From contig CAKPYB010000003.1 of assembly GCA_934202525.1 (NCBI GenBank), positions 1 through 64,000 on the forward strand: a DNA stretch of 64,000 nt, written 5' to 3'. This document shows, in pieces, positions 37,096 through 45,912 of the stretch. Both the position numbers and the translations under genes were made by a program. Under the pieces are notes generated by a model, which was not told the origin of the DNA, did no database searches, and saw only the letters and a program-made list of their open reading frames with translations. Origin of the DNA: an uncultured Prevotella sp. (GTDB lineage Bacteria; Bacteroidota; Bacteroidia; Bacteroidales; Bacteroidaceae). Numbering within the stretch: the stretch's first letter is position 1; the number at the start of each line of letters is the position of its first letter.

Positions 37096-37950
37096 ATGAA
37101 ACAGACAAAGTTAATGGTAATGGCAATGATGGCAGTGGCTCTGATGGCTACAAGCTGTGCAAGTAAGAAGGATCTTCAGAATTGCCAGAATGAGAATAAG
37201 GAATTGTCAAGCAACTATCAGGCTACCAAGGAAAAGCTGGCAGCTACAGAGGCTAGTCTGGCAGCAGCCCAGGAACAGCTCGCTACTGCAAAGAGCGATT
37301 ACGCTAAGTTGCAGAACTCGCTTGACAAGAGTTTGAACAATGCAAGCCAGAACAACGTGAGCATTGAGAAACTCGTTGACCAGATTAACGAGAGTAACCA
37401 GTATATCCGTCACCTGGTTGAGGTAAAGAGCAAGAGTGATTCTCTCAACATGGTTCTTACCAACAACCTGACCCGCTCTTTGAGCAAGGAAGAAATGAAG
37501 GAGGTTGATGTTCAGGTTCTGAAGGGTGTAGTTTACATCTCTCTGGCTGACAACATGCTCTATCAGAGCGGTAGCTATGAGGTAAACAGCCGTGCTCAGG
37601 AAACATTGAGCAAGATTGCTAAGATCATCACTGACTATAAGGATTACGATGTGCTCGTAGAGGGTAATACCGATAACGTACCGGTAAGCACTACCAGTGC
37701 CAAGATGAAGAACATCCGCAACAACTGGGACCTCTCTGCTCTCCGTGCAGCTTCTGTTGTTCAGTACTTGCAGGATCACTTCGGTGTAAATCCTAAGCGT
37801 CTTACTGCTGGTGGCCGTGGTGAGTACAACCCTGTAACAACTAACGATACAGAGGTAGGCAAGCAGCGCAATCGCCGCACTCAGATTATCATCACTCCTA
37901 AGCTCGACCAGTTCATGGACTTGATTGACAAGGCTCCAGAGGAGAAGTAA
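37096..37950 (+). CDS. OmpA-family peptidoglycan-binding lipoprotein
   Basis: A 284-residue lipoprotein (Cys21 in MATSCASKK) anchoring the outer membrane to peptidoglycan. After the lipobox comes a long Ala/Lys/Glu/Gln-rich coiled coil (about residues 30-100), then a C-terminal OmpA/MotB domain (about 150-275). This carries VEGNTDNVPV, LSALRAASVVQYL, RLTAGGRGEYNP and NRRTQIII, including the Asp and Arg used for diaminopimelate binding. No beta-barrel is present, so it is a periplasmic tether rather than a porin. Single gene with its own promoter and terminator. Confidence 0.92.
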   Translation: MKQTKLMVMAMMAVALMATSCASKKDLQNCQNENKELSSNYQATKEKLAATEASLAAAQEQLATAKSDYAKLQNSLDKSLNNASQNNVSIEKLVDQINESNQYIRHLVEVKSKSDSLNMVLTNNLTRSLSKEEMKEVDVQVLKGVVYISLADNMLYQSGSYEVNSRAQETLSKIAKIITDYKDYDVLVEGNTDNVPVSTTSAKMKNIRNNWDLSALRAASVVQYLQDHFGVNPKRLTAGGRGEYNPVTTNDTEVGKQRNRRTQIIITPKLDQFMDLIDKAPEEK

Positions 37951-37960
37951 AAAGGCTATT

Positions 37961-38005
37961 TAAAGGTAAAAAGGTAAAAGGGTAAAAAAGTAAAAAGGTA
38001 AATAA
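37961..38005. repeat. GGTAAAAAAG-type simple repeat after ompA-like gene
   Basis: Five or six AAAAGGTAAAA / AAAAAAGTAAA units immediately after the stop codon, the same repeat family as at 32236-32286 and 61013-61056. Confidence 0.6.
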
Positions 38006-38009
38006 GTAG

Positions 38010-38045
38010 AGGCATCAATGAGTTGTTAAAGACTTATTGATGCCT
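38010..38045 (+). terminator. terminator of OmpA-like gene
   Basis: A 14-bp stem AGGCATCAATGAGT / ACTTATTGATGCCT with one wobble, an 8-base loop, then TTTTTA. Confidence 0.8.
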
Positions 38046-38156
38046 TTTTAGGTATAAATATACAGATTTTATGTTTTAAGTACGTAAAAAAGTACTTTTT
38101 GTTATCATTTTGCTAGAATTATTCTTAATTTCCTTTCTTTTCTTGATTATTTTTAT

Positions 38157-38164
38157 TAATTTTG
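38157..38164 (+). promoter_or_regulatory. -7 box of icd
   Basis: TAATTTTG followed by GCAGGC, a typical -7 context. Between it and the start codon lies an AT-rich TTGTACATTGTAAATTATT-like stretch. Confidence 0.55.
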
Positions 38165-38243
38165 CAGGCAAAATATCAAGGGGCCACTTGGCTGCCCTGA
38201 TCATTGTACATTGTAAATTATTAATTATACATTATATTGTGTT

Positions 38244-39455
38244 ATGGAAAAGATTAAGATGACAACTCCATTGGTAGAGATGGACGGTGATGAGATGACA
38301 AGAATTCTCTGGAAGATGATTAAGGACGAACTGATTCTTCCTTTCGTTGATTTGAAGTCTGAGTATTATGACCTCGGTCTGCCTTATCGCGACCAGACCA
38401 ACGACCAGGTAACCATCGACTCTGCTGAGGCGGCTAAGAAATATGGTGTGGCTGTGAAGTGTGCTACTATCACTCCTAATGCACAGCGTATGGACGAGTA
38501 TAAGCTCCACAAAATGTGGAAGAGCCCTAATGGAACTATCCGTAGCATCATGGATGGTACTGTGTTCCGTGCTCCTATCACCATCCCAAGCATCCACCCA
38601 TGTGTAAAGAACTGGGAGAAGCCTATCACTATCGCCCGTCATGCTTACGGCGATGTATACAAGAGCGTGGAACTTCGTGCTGATGAGCCAGGTACAGCCA
38701 AACTCGTGTTCGAGGGTAAGAGTGGCAAGAAGCAGGAGATTGAGATTCATTCTTTCGATGGTACTGGCGTTATCCAGGGCATGCACAATACTGATAAGAG
38801 TATCCGCAGCTTTGCTCACAGCTGCTTCAAGTTTGCCATTGATACCAAGCAGGATCTCTGGTTTGCTACCAAGGATACCATCTCTAAGACTTATGATGCC
38901 CAGTTCCGTAAAATCTTTGAAGAAGTATATGAGAGCGACTATAAAGAGAAGTTTGCCGAACTCGGCATCGAGTATTTCTATACATTGATTGATGATGCCG
39001 TAGCTCGTGTTATCCGCAGCAAGGGCGGTTTCATCTGGGCTTGCAAGAACTATGACGGTGATGTGATGAGCGATATGCTCAGTACAGCCTTCGGTTCTCT
39101 GGCGATGATGACTTCCGTATTGGTTTCTCCAGACGGTAAGTATGAGTATGAGGCAGCCCACGGTACCGTAACCCGTCACTACTATCGCTATCTGAAGGGT
39201 GAGGATACATCTACCAACCCAATGGCTACCATCTTTGCATGGAGCGGTGCGTTGAGAAAGCGTGGCGAACTGGATGGCATCAAGGAACTTCAGAACTTTG
39301 GCGACCAGCTGGAGGCTGCTTGTTTCGATACTTTGAACGACGGTATTGCTACCAAGGATCTTGTAAACCTGATGGAAGGTGTTGAGGCTAAGGCTGTAAA
39401 CTCAGCTGGCTTTATCGCTGCCATCCGCGAGCGTCTGGAAAAGCGATTGGCATAA
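38244..39455 (+). CDS. icd: NADP-dependent isocitrate dehydrogenase (eukaryote-like dimeric type)
   Basis: Converts isocitrate to 2-oxoglutarate with NADP+ in the cytosol. The 403-residue protein starts [20 protein letters not shown], and its length and motifs are those of the homodimeric, eukaryote-like NADP-IDH subfamily. These include the KSPNGTIR substrate loop, the [25 protein letters not shown] metal-binding region with conserved Asp residues, and the [13 protein letters not shown]-binding turn. Single gene, closed by a very strong bidirectional terminator. It supplies 2-oxoglutarate for glutamate synthesis. Confidence 0.95.
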   Translation: MEKIKMTTPLVEMDGDEMTRILWKMIKDELILPFVDLKSEYYDLGLPYRDQTNDQVTIDSAEAAKKYGVAVKCATITPNAQRMDEYKLHKMWKSPNGTIRSIMDGTVFRAPITIPSIHPCVKNWEKPITIARHAYGDVYKSVELRADEPGTAKLVFEGKSGKKQEIEIHSFDGTGVIQGMHNTDKSIRSFAHSCFKFAIDTKQDLWFATKDTISKTYDAQFRKIFEEVYESDYKEKFAELGIEYFYTLIDDAVARVIRSKGGFIWACKNYDGDVMSDMLSTAFGSLAMMTSVLVSPDGKYEYEAAHGTVTRHYYRYLKGEDTSTNPMATIFAWSGALRKRGELDGIKELQNFGDQLEAACFDTLNDGIATKDLVNLMEGVEAKAVNSAGFIAAIRERLEKRLA

Positions 39456-39500
39456 AAACAATAAGACCTGGGGTAATTAACCTCAGGTCTTATTGTTTTT
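39454..39500. terminator. bidirectional terminator icd / HTH gene
   Basis: A 17-bp perfect stem AAAAACAATAAGACCTG / CAGGTCTTATTGTTTTT with a 13-base loop. A- and T-runs on both sides serve the convergent genes. Confidence 0.9.
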
Positions 39501-39508
39501 AATTAGTT

Positions 39509-39763
39509 TTAGTTTAAATCTTGATTCTTTTTCTTGCGTTTACGCAAGGCGTCTGAATAGACCTTAAACAAATCTATGTTCAGCAACTGACAGATATGGT
39601 AAAGCATACCCGTATCTATAGTGGCTCTGCCATATACCTTATATATATTAGTACGATGGCAGCCTAATTGCTCAGCAAGCCATACCGTGGTCTTGCCTTG
39701 CTTGTTTAACTCCTCCTTGATGATTTCACCGATTAAGGGAATTGCATTTACTTTATCTTTCAT
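39509..39763 (-). CDS. small XRE-like helix-turn-helix protein (84 aa)
   Basis: An 84-residue protein with a Cro/XRE-like HTH (about residues 12-70; VWLAEQLGCHRTNIYKVYG is the recognition region) and a very basic C-terminal tail (RKRKKKNQD). No partner toxin gene is adjacent, so a toxin-antitoxin role is not supported. Regulation of nearby genes is possible. It has its own promoter (TTTG-N20-TACTTTTG). Confidence 0.8.
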   Translation of the reverse strand: MKDKVNAIPLIGEIIKEELNKQGKTTVWLAEQLGCHRTNIYKVYGRATIDTGMLYHICQLLNIDLFKVYSDALRKRKKKNQDLN

Positions 39764-39808
39764 ACTTTTTCAGTTGTGTTATATGCTCACTTATAGTTAT
39801 ATCGGGTA

Positions 39809-39840
39809 CAAAAGTAGTATTTCTGTTTCTAACTAGCAAA
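39809..39840 (-). promoter_or_regulatory. promoter of small HTH gene
   Basis: On the minus strand, TTTG (39837-39840), 20 bp, TACTTTTG (39809-39816). Confidence 0.65.
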
Positions 39841-39976
39841 GAAACATGTAGCTAATTTGGTAACACTACGTTAAAATGTGTAATAAAACGCCCTTTTTTT
39901 TATGTTTTTTTTCTCTAAAGAACTAAATGTCACGAAAATGTAATCAAATGTAATGCTTATTACGAAAGAAAAGTCG

Positions 39977-39984
39977 TAATTTTG
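39977..39984 (+). promoter_or_regulatory. -7 box of two-component operon
   Basis: TAATTTTG followed by GCAGCGG. Just upstream is a small inverted repeat GTAATGCTTATTAC. Confidence 0.55.
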
Positions 39985-40010
39985 CAGCGGTATTTTAAAT
40001 AACATGAAAT

Positions 40011-40706
40011 ATGGAAGAGAATATGAAAAGAATACTTGTTGTTGATGATGAGCAAGACTTGTGTGAAATCCTGAAGTTCAATCTCGAAACCGAAGGATAC
40101 GAGGTGGAGACTGCCAATTCTGCAGAAGAGGCTTTGGAGATGGACATCGCTTCGTTCGACCTGTTGTTGCTGGATGTTATGATGGGCGGAATGAGCGGCT
40201 TCCAGCTGGCTAAGCAGTTGAAGGACAATCCGATGACTGCCAATGTTCCAATCATCTTCCTTACAGCCCGTGATACGGAAAACGATACGGTGACAGGATT
40301 CAATATCGGTGCCGATGATTATATCTCGAAACCTTTCTCTATCCGAGAGGTGATGGTCAGAGTGCGTGCCGTCTTGCGCCGTACGGCTGAACAGGCTGGC
40401 GATGCTGATGAATCGAAGATCATCAACTATCAGGGACTGCAGTTGAATCTGGACAAGAAGACGGTGAGCATTGATGGTGAGGCTATCCCTTTCACCAAGA
40501 CTGAGTTCGAACTCCTGCGTCTTTTCCTCGAAGAGCGCGGCAAGGTGTTCTCCCGTCAGGAACTTATCGACCGGGTATGGCCTAAGGATGTGATGGTGCT
40601 CGACCGCACGGTGGATGTCAACATCACCCGTATGAGAAAGAAGATTGGTAAGTTTGCCAAGTGTATCGTTACCCGTCTGGGGTTCGGTTATTATTTTGAT
40701 GCGTAA
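40011..40706 (+). CDS. OmpR/PhoB-family response regulator
   Basis: A 231-residue two-component regulator. The receiver domain (about 6-125) has the acidic pair Asp12/Asp13, phosphoacceptor Asp55 (LLLLDVMM) and a conserved Lys near residue 110 (ISKPF). The C-terminal winged-helix domain (about 140-230) carries TKTEFELLRLFLEERGKVFSRQEL and LDRTVDVNITRMRKKIG. It starts with MEEN, or possibly at Met5 (MKRILVVDDE). The kinase gene follows after 5 bases, so the two form an operon. Its signal and targets are not evident; I do not assign it to RprY or PhoP by name. Confidence 0.94.
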   Translation: MEENMKRILVVDDEQDLCEILKFNLETEGYEVETANSAEEALEMDIASFDLLLLDVMMGGMSGFQLAKQLKDNPMTANVPIIFLTARDTENDTVTGFNIGADDYISKPFSIREVMVRVRAVLRRTAEQAGDADESKIINYQGLQLNLDKKTVSIDGEAIPFTKTEFELLRLFLEERGKVFSRQELIDRVWPKDVMVLDRTVDVNITRMRKKIGKFAKCIVTRLGFGYYFDA

Positions 40707-40711
40707 TAAAA

Positions 40712-42172
40712 ATGTTTAAGTTAAATAGTGTAGGTAGAAAGTTGTACTTCAGTGTACTGGCGGTGTTCCTTGTGTTCGCCGTCAGTTTTATCGTGTTCCA
40801 GCAGGCACGAGAGAAACAGTATAAAATAGGTACGCTTACTATCAAACTGGAAAATTATAATGAACTGCTGGCAGAAGATCTGGCTCTCTCACCCGGAGAA
40901 GGAATTATTCTGCAGGATAGCCTTCACGATAAGAATGTGACTGTGGCTCAGGAAAAGCTGCAGGCTTTTGTCCGCGAACATGAAAGCAAGGATCTTCGTG
41001 TTACGCTGGTGCGCCCGAACGGTAAGGTGATTTATGACAACATGAGTTCCGACTATGAGCATTTTGCCAACCATGCCAAGCGTGAGGAAATAGTAGAAGC
41101 CTTGAAAAACAGGGTAGGCTCAAGCGTGGAGCGACAGTCTAAAACCCTGAAGCACGATTATTTCTATGTGGCTTCTTATTTCCCGGAAAGTCAGCTCATC
41201 ATCCGTACGGCGTTACCTTATAATAATGATTTGGCTAAGTCGCTGCAGGCCGACCAGCATTTCATCTGGTTTGCCATCGTAGCCATTATTCTGCTTACCA
41301 TCGTGCTCTACCGTTTTACGAACCGCCTGGCTAAGAATGTTTCCAAACTGAGCATCTTTGCTTATAAGGCAGACCACAACGAGAGTCTGGAGGTGGAAGA
41401 TCTCGCCAAGTTCCCTAACGATGAGTTGGGCGAGATTGCAGAGCGCATCATCAAGATGTATAAGCGCATACAGACTACCCGACGTGAACAGGATATACTG
41501 AAGCGGCAGCTTACCCAGAATATCGCTCACGAGCTGAAGACTCCTGTAGCAAGTATTCAGGGTTATCTGGAAACGATACTCGACAATCCGCATATCAACG
41601 AAGAGATGAAGTCGCAGTTTCTGCAGCGCTGTTATGCCCAGAGCGAGCGTCTCACCTCTCTGCTCCGCGACATCTCAACCCTGAACCGGTTGGATGACGG
41701 TTCGGATATGATAGATTTCGAGGCGGTAGACATTACGCAGATGGTGAGTGAAATAGCCCATGAGACGGCGCTGGAAAGAGAGTCGCACCAGATGACTTTC
41801 GAGAATCTTCTTCCCGACCAGCATATTATCGTGAAGGGTAACCGTAGTCTGCTCTATAGTGTGTTCCGCAATCTTACCGACAATGCCATAGCTTATGCCG
41901 GCGAAGGACGTAAGATAACGTTGAGTGCCAAGGAGCAGGGCAATAAGTGGCATTTCATCTTCTGTGATAATGGTCAGGGAGTTCCTGCCGAGCATCTCTC
42001 CCGTCTTTTCGAGCGTTTCTATCGGGTAGATAAGGGACGCAGCCGCAAGATGGGTGGCACCGGTTTGGGTCTTGCCATCGTCAAGAATGCCGTTCTCCTG
42101 CATGGCGGTACTATCCGGGTAAGCAATCAGCTGGAAGGCGGCTTGAAATTTGAATTTACGCTTAAGAAATAA
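40712..42172 (+). CDS. sensor histidine kinase
   Basis: A 486-residue inner-membrane kinase paired with the preceding response regulator. Two transmembrane helices (about 9-29 and 183-203) flank a ~150-residue periplasmic sensor domain. A HAMP-like linker follows, then HisKA with His273 (QNIAHELKTP), and an ATPase domain with N box (RNLTDNAIAYA), G1 box (DNGQGVP) and G2 box (GGTGLGLAIVKN). All elements for autophosphorylation are present. The sensed signal is unknown. It ends at a terminator, before the second SusCD operon; there is no evidence that it controls that operon. Confidence 0.94.
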   Translation: MFKLNSVGRKLYFSVLAVFLVFAVSFIVFQQAREKQYKIGTLTIKLENYNELLAEDLALSPGEGIILQDSLHDKNVTVAQEKLQAFVREHESKDLRVTLVRPNGKVIYDNMSSDYEHFANHAKREEIVEALKNRVGSSVERQSKTLKHDYFYVASYFPESQLIIRTALPYNNDLAKSLQADQHFIWFAIVAIILLTIVLYRFTNRLAKNVSKLSIFAYKADHNESLEVEDLAKFPNDELGEIAERIIKMYKRIQTTRREQDILKRQLTQNIAHELKTPVASIQGYLETILDNPHINEEMKSQFLQRCYAQSERLTSLLRDISTLNRLDDGSDMIDFEAVDITQMVSEIAHETALERESHQMTFENLLPDQHIIVKGNRSLLYSVFRNLTDNAIAYAGEGRKITLSAKEQGNKWHFIFCDNGQGVPAEHLSRLFERFYRVDKGRSRKMGGTGLGLAIVKNAVLLHGGTIRVSNQLEGGLKFEFTLKK

Positions 42173-42245
42173 AAAAGTATCCGAAATACCTGAAAAGATA
42201 TTTAAGCGGTGAATAAAGATACTTAAGCGGCAAATACAAATAAAG

Positions 42246-42299
42246 GAAGGCAAGGTTTCGTCGAACTCCCAAAAGTAGTTCTGCAGAAATCTTGCCTTC
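42246..42299 (+). terminator. terminator of two-component operon
   Basis: A long imperfect stem GAAGGCAAGGTTTC... / ...GAAATCTTGCCTTC, about 20 bp, followed by TTTTG. Bases 42300-42582 have no gene: AT-rich DNA with a Crp/Fnr-like box and the SusC promoter. Confidence 0.7.
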
Positions 42300-42400
42300 T
42301 TTTGTCTTTTAGAACATTTTTGTTTTCTTTTCGTAAACTTTGCTTAAATTGTATATTTCTAACTTATTTCTGTTAAAAGTGTAGATAATATTTCTAATTG

Positions 42401-42414
42401 TTGATTAAAATCAA
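42401..42414. promoter_or_regulatory. Crp/Fnr-like box upstream of second SusCD operon
   Basis: TTGAT-TAAA-ATCAA is a perfect Fnr-type palindrome. It is centred about 70 bp upstream of the -7 box, compatible with class I activation. Identity of the binding protein is inferred. Confidence 0.4.
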
Positions 42415-42477
42415 GAAAAAACTAACTTTTTTCTGTAAAAAATACGATAAAGCTTGCATTAATTCATTTCTTTTTCT

Positions 42478-42485
42478 TATCTTTG
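42478..42485 (+). promoter_or_regulatory. -7 box of second SusCD operon
   Basis: TATCTTTG followed by GCAGCC, with a weak TTG 21 bp upstream (42454-42456). The leader is about 90 bases. Confidence 0.65.
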
Positions 42486-42582
42486 CAGCCGTAAAGCAAT
42501 GAGAGATATTTAAAAATTGCAAGAAAAGAAAAAGTAAATATATAAAGTTATAAGAGTTGTTTAATTTTTAAGAGAAGATTTT

Positions 42583-45500
42583 ATGGAAAAAAGATTGCTT
42601 TTCTTGTTAGTCAATCTCTTCCTTCTATGTGGGGGGGCATTGGCTCAAACGAAAGTAACAGGTACCGTAGTTTCTCAGGAAGATGGTGAACCTGTCATCG
42701 GTGCATCTGTCGTAGTCGCCGGAGCGGCACGTACAGGTACCGTCACCGATATTGACGGTCACTTCTCTTTGGAGGTACCTGCTGGTAAAAAACTTGTAGT
42801 TAGCTACATCGGTATGCAGAGCCAGACCTTGACTCCAGCTGCCAAGATGACTATCCGCCTGAAGGCAGATAGCAAGAGCTTGGGCGAGGTGGTTGTAACG
42901 GGTATGCAGCATGTAGACCGTCGTATGTTTACAGGTGCCACAGACCAGTTGACTGCAAACGACGCCTTGATTAATGGTATTACAGATGTAAGCCGTTCTT
43001 TGGAAGGTCGTTCTGCCGGTGTGTCAGTTCAGAATGTAACAGGTACATTTGGTTCTGCGCCAAAGATTCGTGTACGTGGTGCAACATCTATCTATGGTTC
43101 TTCTAAGCCTCTTTGGGTTGTAGATGGTGTCATTATGGAAGATGTTACCGATATCAATGCAGATGATTTGTCTTCAGGTGACCCTGAAACCTTGATTTCT
43201 TCAGCTATTGCTGGATTGAACTCAGATGATATTGAGAGCTTCCAGATTTTGAAGGATGGTTCTGCTACATCTATTTATGGTGCCCGTGCCATGGCAGGTG
43301 TCATCGTTGTTACCACTAAGAAGGGTAAGGCTGGTCAGGCTCACATTAATTATATGGGTGAGTTCACTACTCGTATGATTCCTAGCTATAGCGATTTCAA
43401 TATCCTCAATTCGCAAGAACAGATGGGTATTTATAAGGAATTGAAGGAGAAAGGATGGCTTGGCGTTTCCAGTACTCTGAATGGTAGTGATTATGGTGTA
43501 TATGGTAAGATGTATGAACTTATCAATACCTATGATGCCAAGACGGGGCAGTTTGCACTTGCCAATACGCAGGAAGCACAAAATGCCTACCTGCAGGCTG
43601 CTGAATACCGCAATACTAACTGGTTCAAGGAATTATTCTCAAATGATGTTATGATGAATCATTCTGTAAGTATGAGCGGTGGTACTGATAAAAGTAACTA
43701 TTATGGTTCACTTTCAGTAATGACCGATCCAGGATGGTATAAGCAGAGTAAGGTTCAGCGTTATACTCTGAACTTGAATATTACTCACAAGATTCTTGAC
43801 AATCTTTCATTCAATATAATTGGTAGCGGTAGTTACCGTAACCAGAAAGCTCCTGGTACTTTGAGCCAGGATGTAGATGTTGTTTCTGGACAGGTGAAGC
43901 GTGACTTTGATATCAACCCATATTCTTATGCGTTGAACACTTCTCGTGCGCTCGACCCAACTGCCTATTATCATTCTAACTATGCAGCTTTCAATATCTT
44001 GCATGAGTTGGAAACCAACTATATTGACATCAATTTTATTGATGCAAAGTTTCAGGGTGAGTTGAAGTACAAGCCAATCAAAGACTTGGAACTTTCTGTT
44101 TTGGGAGCAGTAAAATATACGACAACAAGTCAGGAGTATAAGATAGAGGATACTTCTAACCAGGCAGAGTCTTATAGAGCTATGGACAACTCTCAGATTC
44201 GTGATGCTAATAAGTATCTTTATACTGATCCTGATAATCCATACGCATTGCCTATCTCGGTTTTGCCTAATGGTGGTATGTATAAGCGTACTGATAACCG
44301 TATGCTGGATTACAACTTCCGCTTTACGGCTAACTATAGCAAGTCATTCGATCATAATACTCACTTTATGAACCTCTTTGCCGGTATGGAGACTACAGGC
44401 ATTGAGCGTACTCGTACCTTCTTTAATGGTTGGGGTATGCAGTATGATAAGGGCGAGGTGCCATTCTATACATATAAGTTCTTTAAGAAAAGTTTGGAAG
44501 AGAATACCGATTATTATTCTCTCTCTAATACAAACTCACGCTCTGTAGCTTTCTTCGGTAATGCTACTTATTCTTATAAGCAGAGATACATTCTTAATGG
44601 AACTTACCGTTATGAGGGTAGTAATGCTATGGGACGTAGCCGTAGTGCACGTTGGACTCCAACATGGAACGTGGCTGGTTCTTGGAATGTGGATCAGGAG
44701 AAATTCTTCCAGTCTTGGATGCCTGCAATTTCTCACTTGAAGTTAAAGGCTTCTTACTCACTTACAGCTACACCTCCTCCAACAAGTTATACAAGTTCAA
44801 CCAATGTATATAAGGCATATTCACCTTGGCGTCTGCTGACTGGTAACAAGGAAACAGGTATCCAGTTGAGCCAGTTGGAGAATGATGAACTGACTTATGA
44901 GAAAAAGCATGAGTTTAACTTCGGTTTCGAGGCTGGTTTCTTGAATGATCGTATCAATTTGTCTTTCGATATCTATTCTCGTAAGAACTTTGATGAAATT
45001 GGTCCTGTTACAACCCAGGGTATCGGTGGCGAGGTAATCCGTTGGGCTAATGCTGCGGACATGAAGGCTAACGGTCAGGAATTAAGTATCAGTACAACCA
45101 ACATCAAGAACAAGGATTTCTCATGGAATACAAGTTTCATCTTCTCTCATACAAAGACAGAGATTACTAACTTGGAAAGCCGGGATCGTGCCATTGACTT
45201 GATTACCAATATGGGTGGTCGTAGAGAAGGCTATCCTGTACGTTCTTTGTTCTCAGTAAAATTCCAGGGCTTGGATGAAGATGGTCTGCCAACTTTCCTT
45301 AACGAGAAGGGTAATGTGACTTCTGATGACATCAATTTCCAGGAGCGTGAGAACCTCGATTTCCTGCAGTACGAAGGTCCTACCGATCCAACTATACAGG
45401 GCTCTTTGGGTAATATCTTCAAGTATAAAGGTTTTGCTCTGAATGTGTTCATGACCTATTCTTTTGGAAATGTTGTGCGTCTTGACCCTGTGTTCTCTGC

Positions 45501-45897
45501 TACCTATTCTGATTTGAGCTCTATGACTAAGGAGTTTAAGAACCGTTGGGTGCAGCCAGGTGATGAGAAATATACTGATGTGCCTGTTATTTTGAGCTAC
45601 TATCAGTATCAGAACAATAAGCAATTGCGTTATGGTTACAATGCCTACAACTATTCAGATGTACGTATTGCCAAAGGTGACTTCATCAGAATGAAGGAAA
45701 TATCATTGAGTTATGATTTCCCTAAGGCATGGATTCATCCGCTCAACAATCTGTCTTTGAAATTACAGGCAACCAACCTCTTCCTTATCTATGCTGATAA
45801 GAAGTTGAATGGTCAGGATCCTGAGTTTTTCCGTTCAGGAGGTGTTTCTTCACCTGTTCCAAGACAGTTTACTTTAACAGTTAAAGTTGGACTTTAA
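42583..45897 (+). CDS. SusC/RagA-family TonB-dependent transporter (second locus)
   Basis: An 1104-residue outer-membrane transporter with a short signal peptide (ends near GGALAQ). A carboxypeptidase-like regulatory domain (TGTVVSQEDGEPVIGASV, about 25-100), plug (EVVVTGMQ..., PKIRVRGATSIYGSSKPLWVVDG) and a long barrel follow. It heads a five-gene operon with SusD, a zinc metallohydrolase lipoprotein and two DUF4302/BACON-type lipoproteins, and there is no glycoside hydrolase. The cargo is therefore more likely a peptide, protein fragment or small ligand than a polysaccharide, as suggested for RagAB-like systems. This is inference. Confidence 0.94.
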   Translation: MEKRLLFLLVNLFLLCGGALAQTKVTGTVVSQEDGEPVIGASVVVAGAARTGTVTDIDGHFSLEVPAGKKLVVSYIGMQSQTLTPAAKMTIRLKADSKSLGEVVVTGMQHVDRRMFTGATDQLTANDALINGITDVSRSLEGRSAGVSVQNVTGTFGSAPKIRVRGATSIYGSSKPLWVVDGVIMEDVTDINADDLSSGDPETLISSAIAGLNSDDIESFQILKDGSATSIYGARAMAGVIVVTTKKGKAGQAHINYMGEFTTRMIPSYSDFNILNSQEQMGIYKELKEKGWLGVSSTLNGSDYGVYGKMYELINTYDAKTGQFALANTQEAQNAYLQAAEYRNTNWFKELFSNDVMMNHSVSMSGGTDKSNYYGSLSVMTDPGWYKQSKVQRYTLNLNITHKILDNLSFNIIGSGSYRNQKAPGTLSQDVDVVSGQVKRDFDINPYSYALNTSRALDPTAYYHSNYAAFNILHELETNYIDINFIDAKFQGELKYKPIKDLELSVLGAVKYTTTSQEYKIEDTSNQAESYRAMDNSQIRDANKYLYTDPDNPYALPISVLPNGGMYKRTDNRMLDYNFRFTANYSKSFDHNTHFMNLFAGMETTGIERTRTFFNGWGMQYDKGEVPFYTYKFFKKSLEENTDYYSLSNTNSRSVAFFGNATYSYKQRYILNGTYRYEGSNAMGRSRSARWTPTWNVAGSWNVDQEKFFQSWMPAISHLKLKASYSLTATPPPTSYTSSTNVYKAYSPWRLLTGNKETGIQLSQLENDELTYEKKHEFNFGFEAGFLNDRINLSFDIYSRKNFDEIGPVTTQGIGGEVIRWANAADMKANGQELSISTTNIKNKDFSWNTSFIFSHTKTEITNLESRDRAIDLITNMGGRREGYPVRSLFSVKFQGLDEDGLPTFLNEKGNVTSDDINFQERENLDFLQYEGPTDPTIQGSLGNIFKYKGFALNVFMTYSFGNVVRLDPVFSATYSDLSSMTKEFKNRWVQPGDEKYTDVPVILSYYQYQNNKQLRYGYNAYNYSDVRIAKGDFIRMKEISLSYDFPKAWIHPLNNLSLKLQATNLFLIYADKKLNGQDPEFFRSGGVSSPVPRQFTLTVKVGL

Positions 45898-45912
45898 TAA
45901 AATGCAAGCACA

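Noticed and set aside
39509..39763. Antitoxin of a toxin-antitoxin pair
   Set aside because: Flanked by icd and a two-component operon with its own terminator and promoter; no small toxin-like gene adjoins it.
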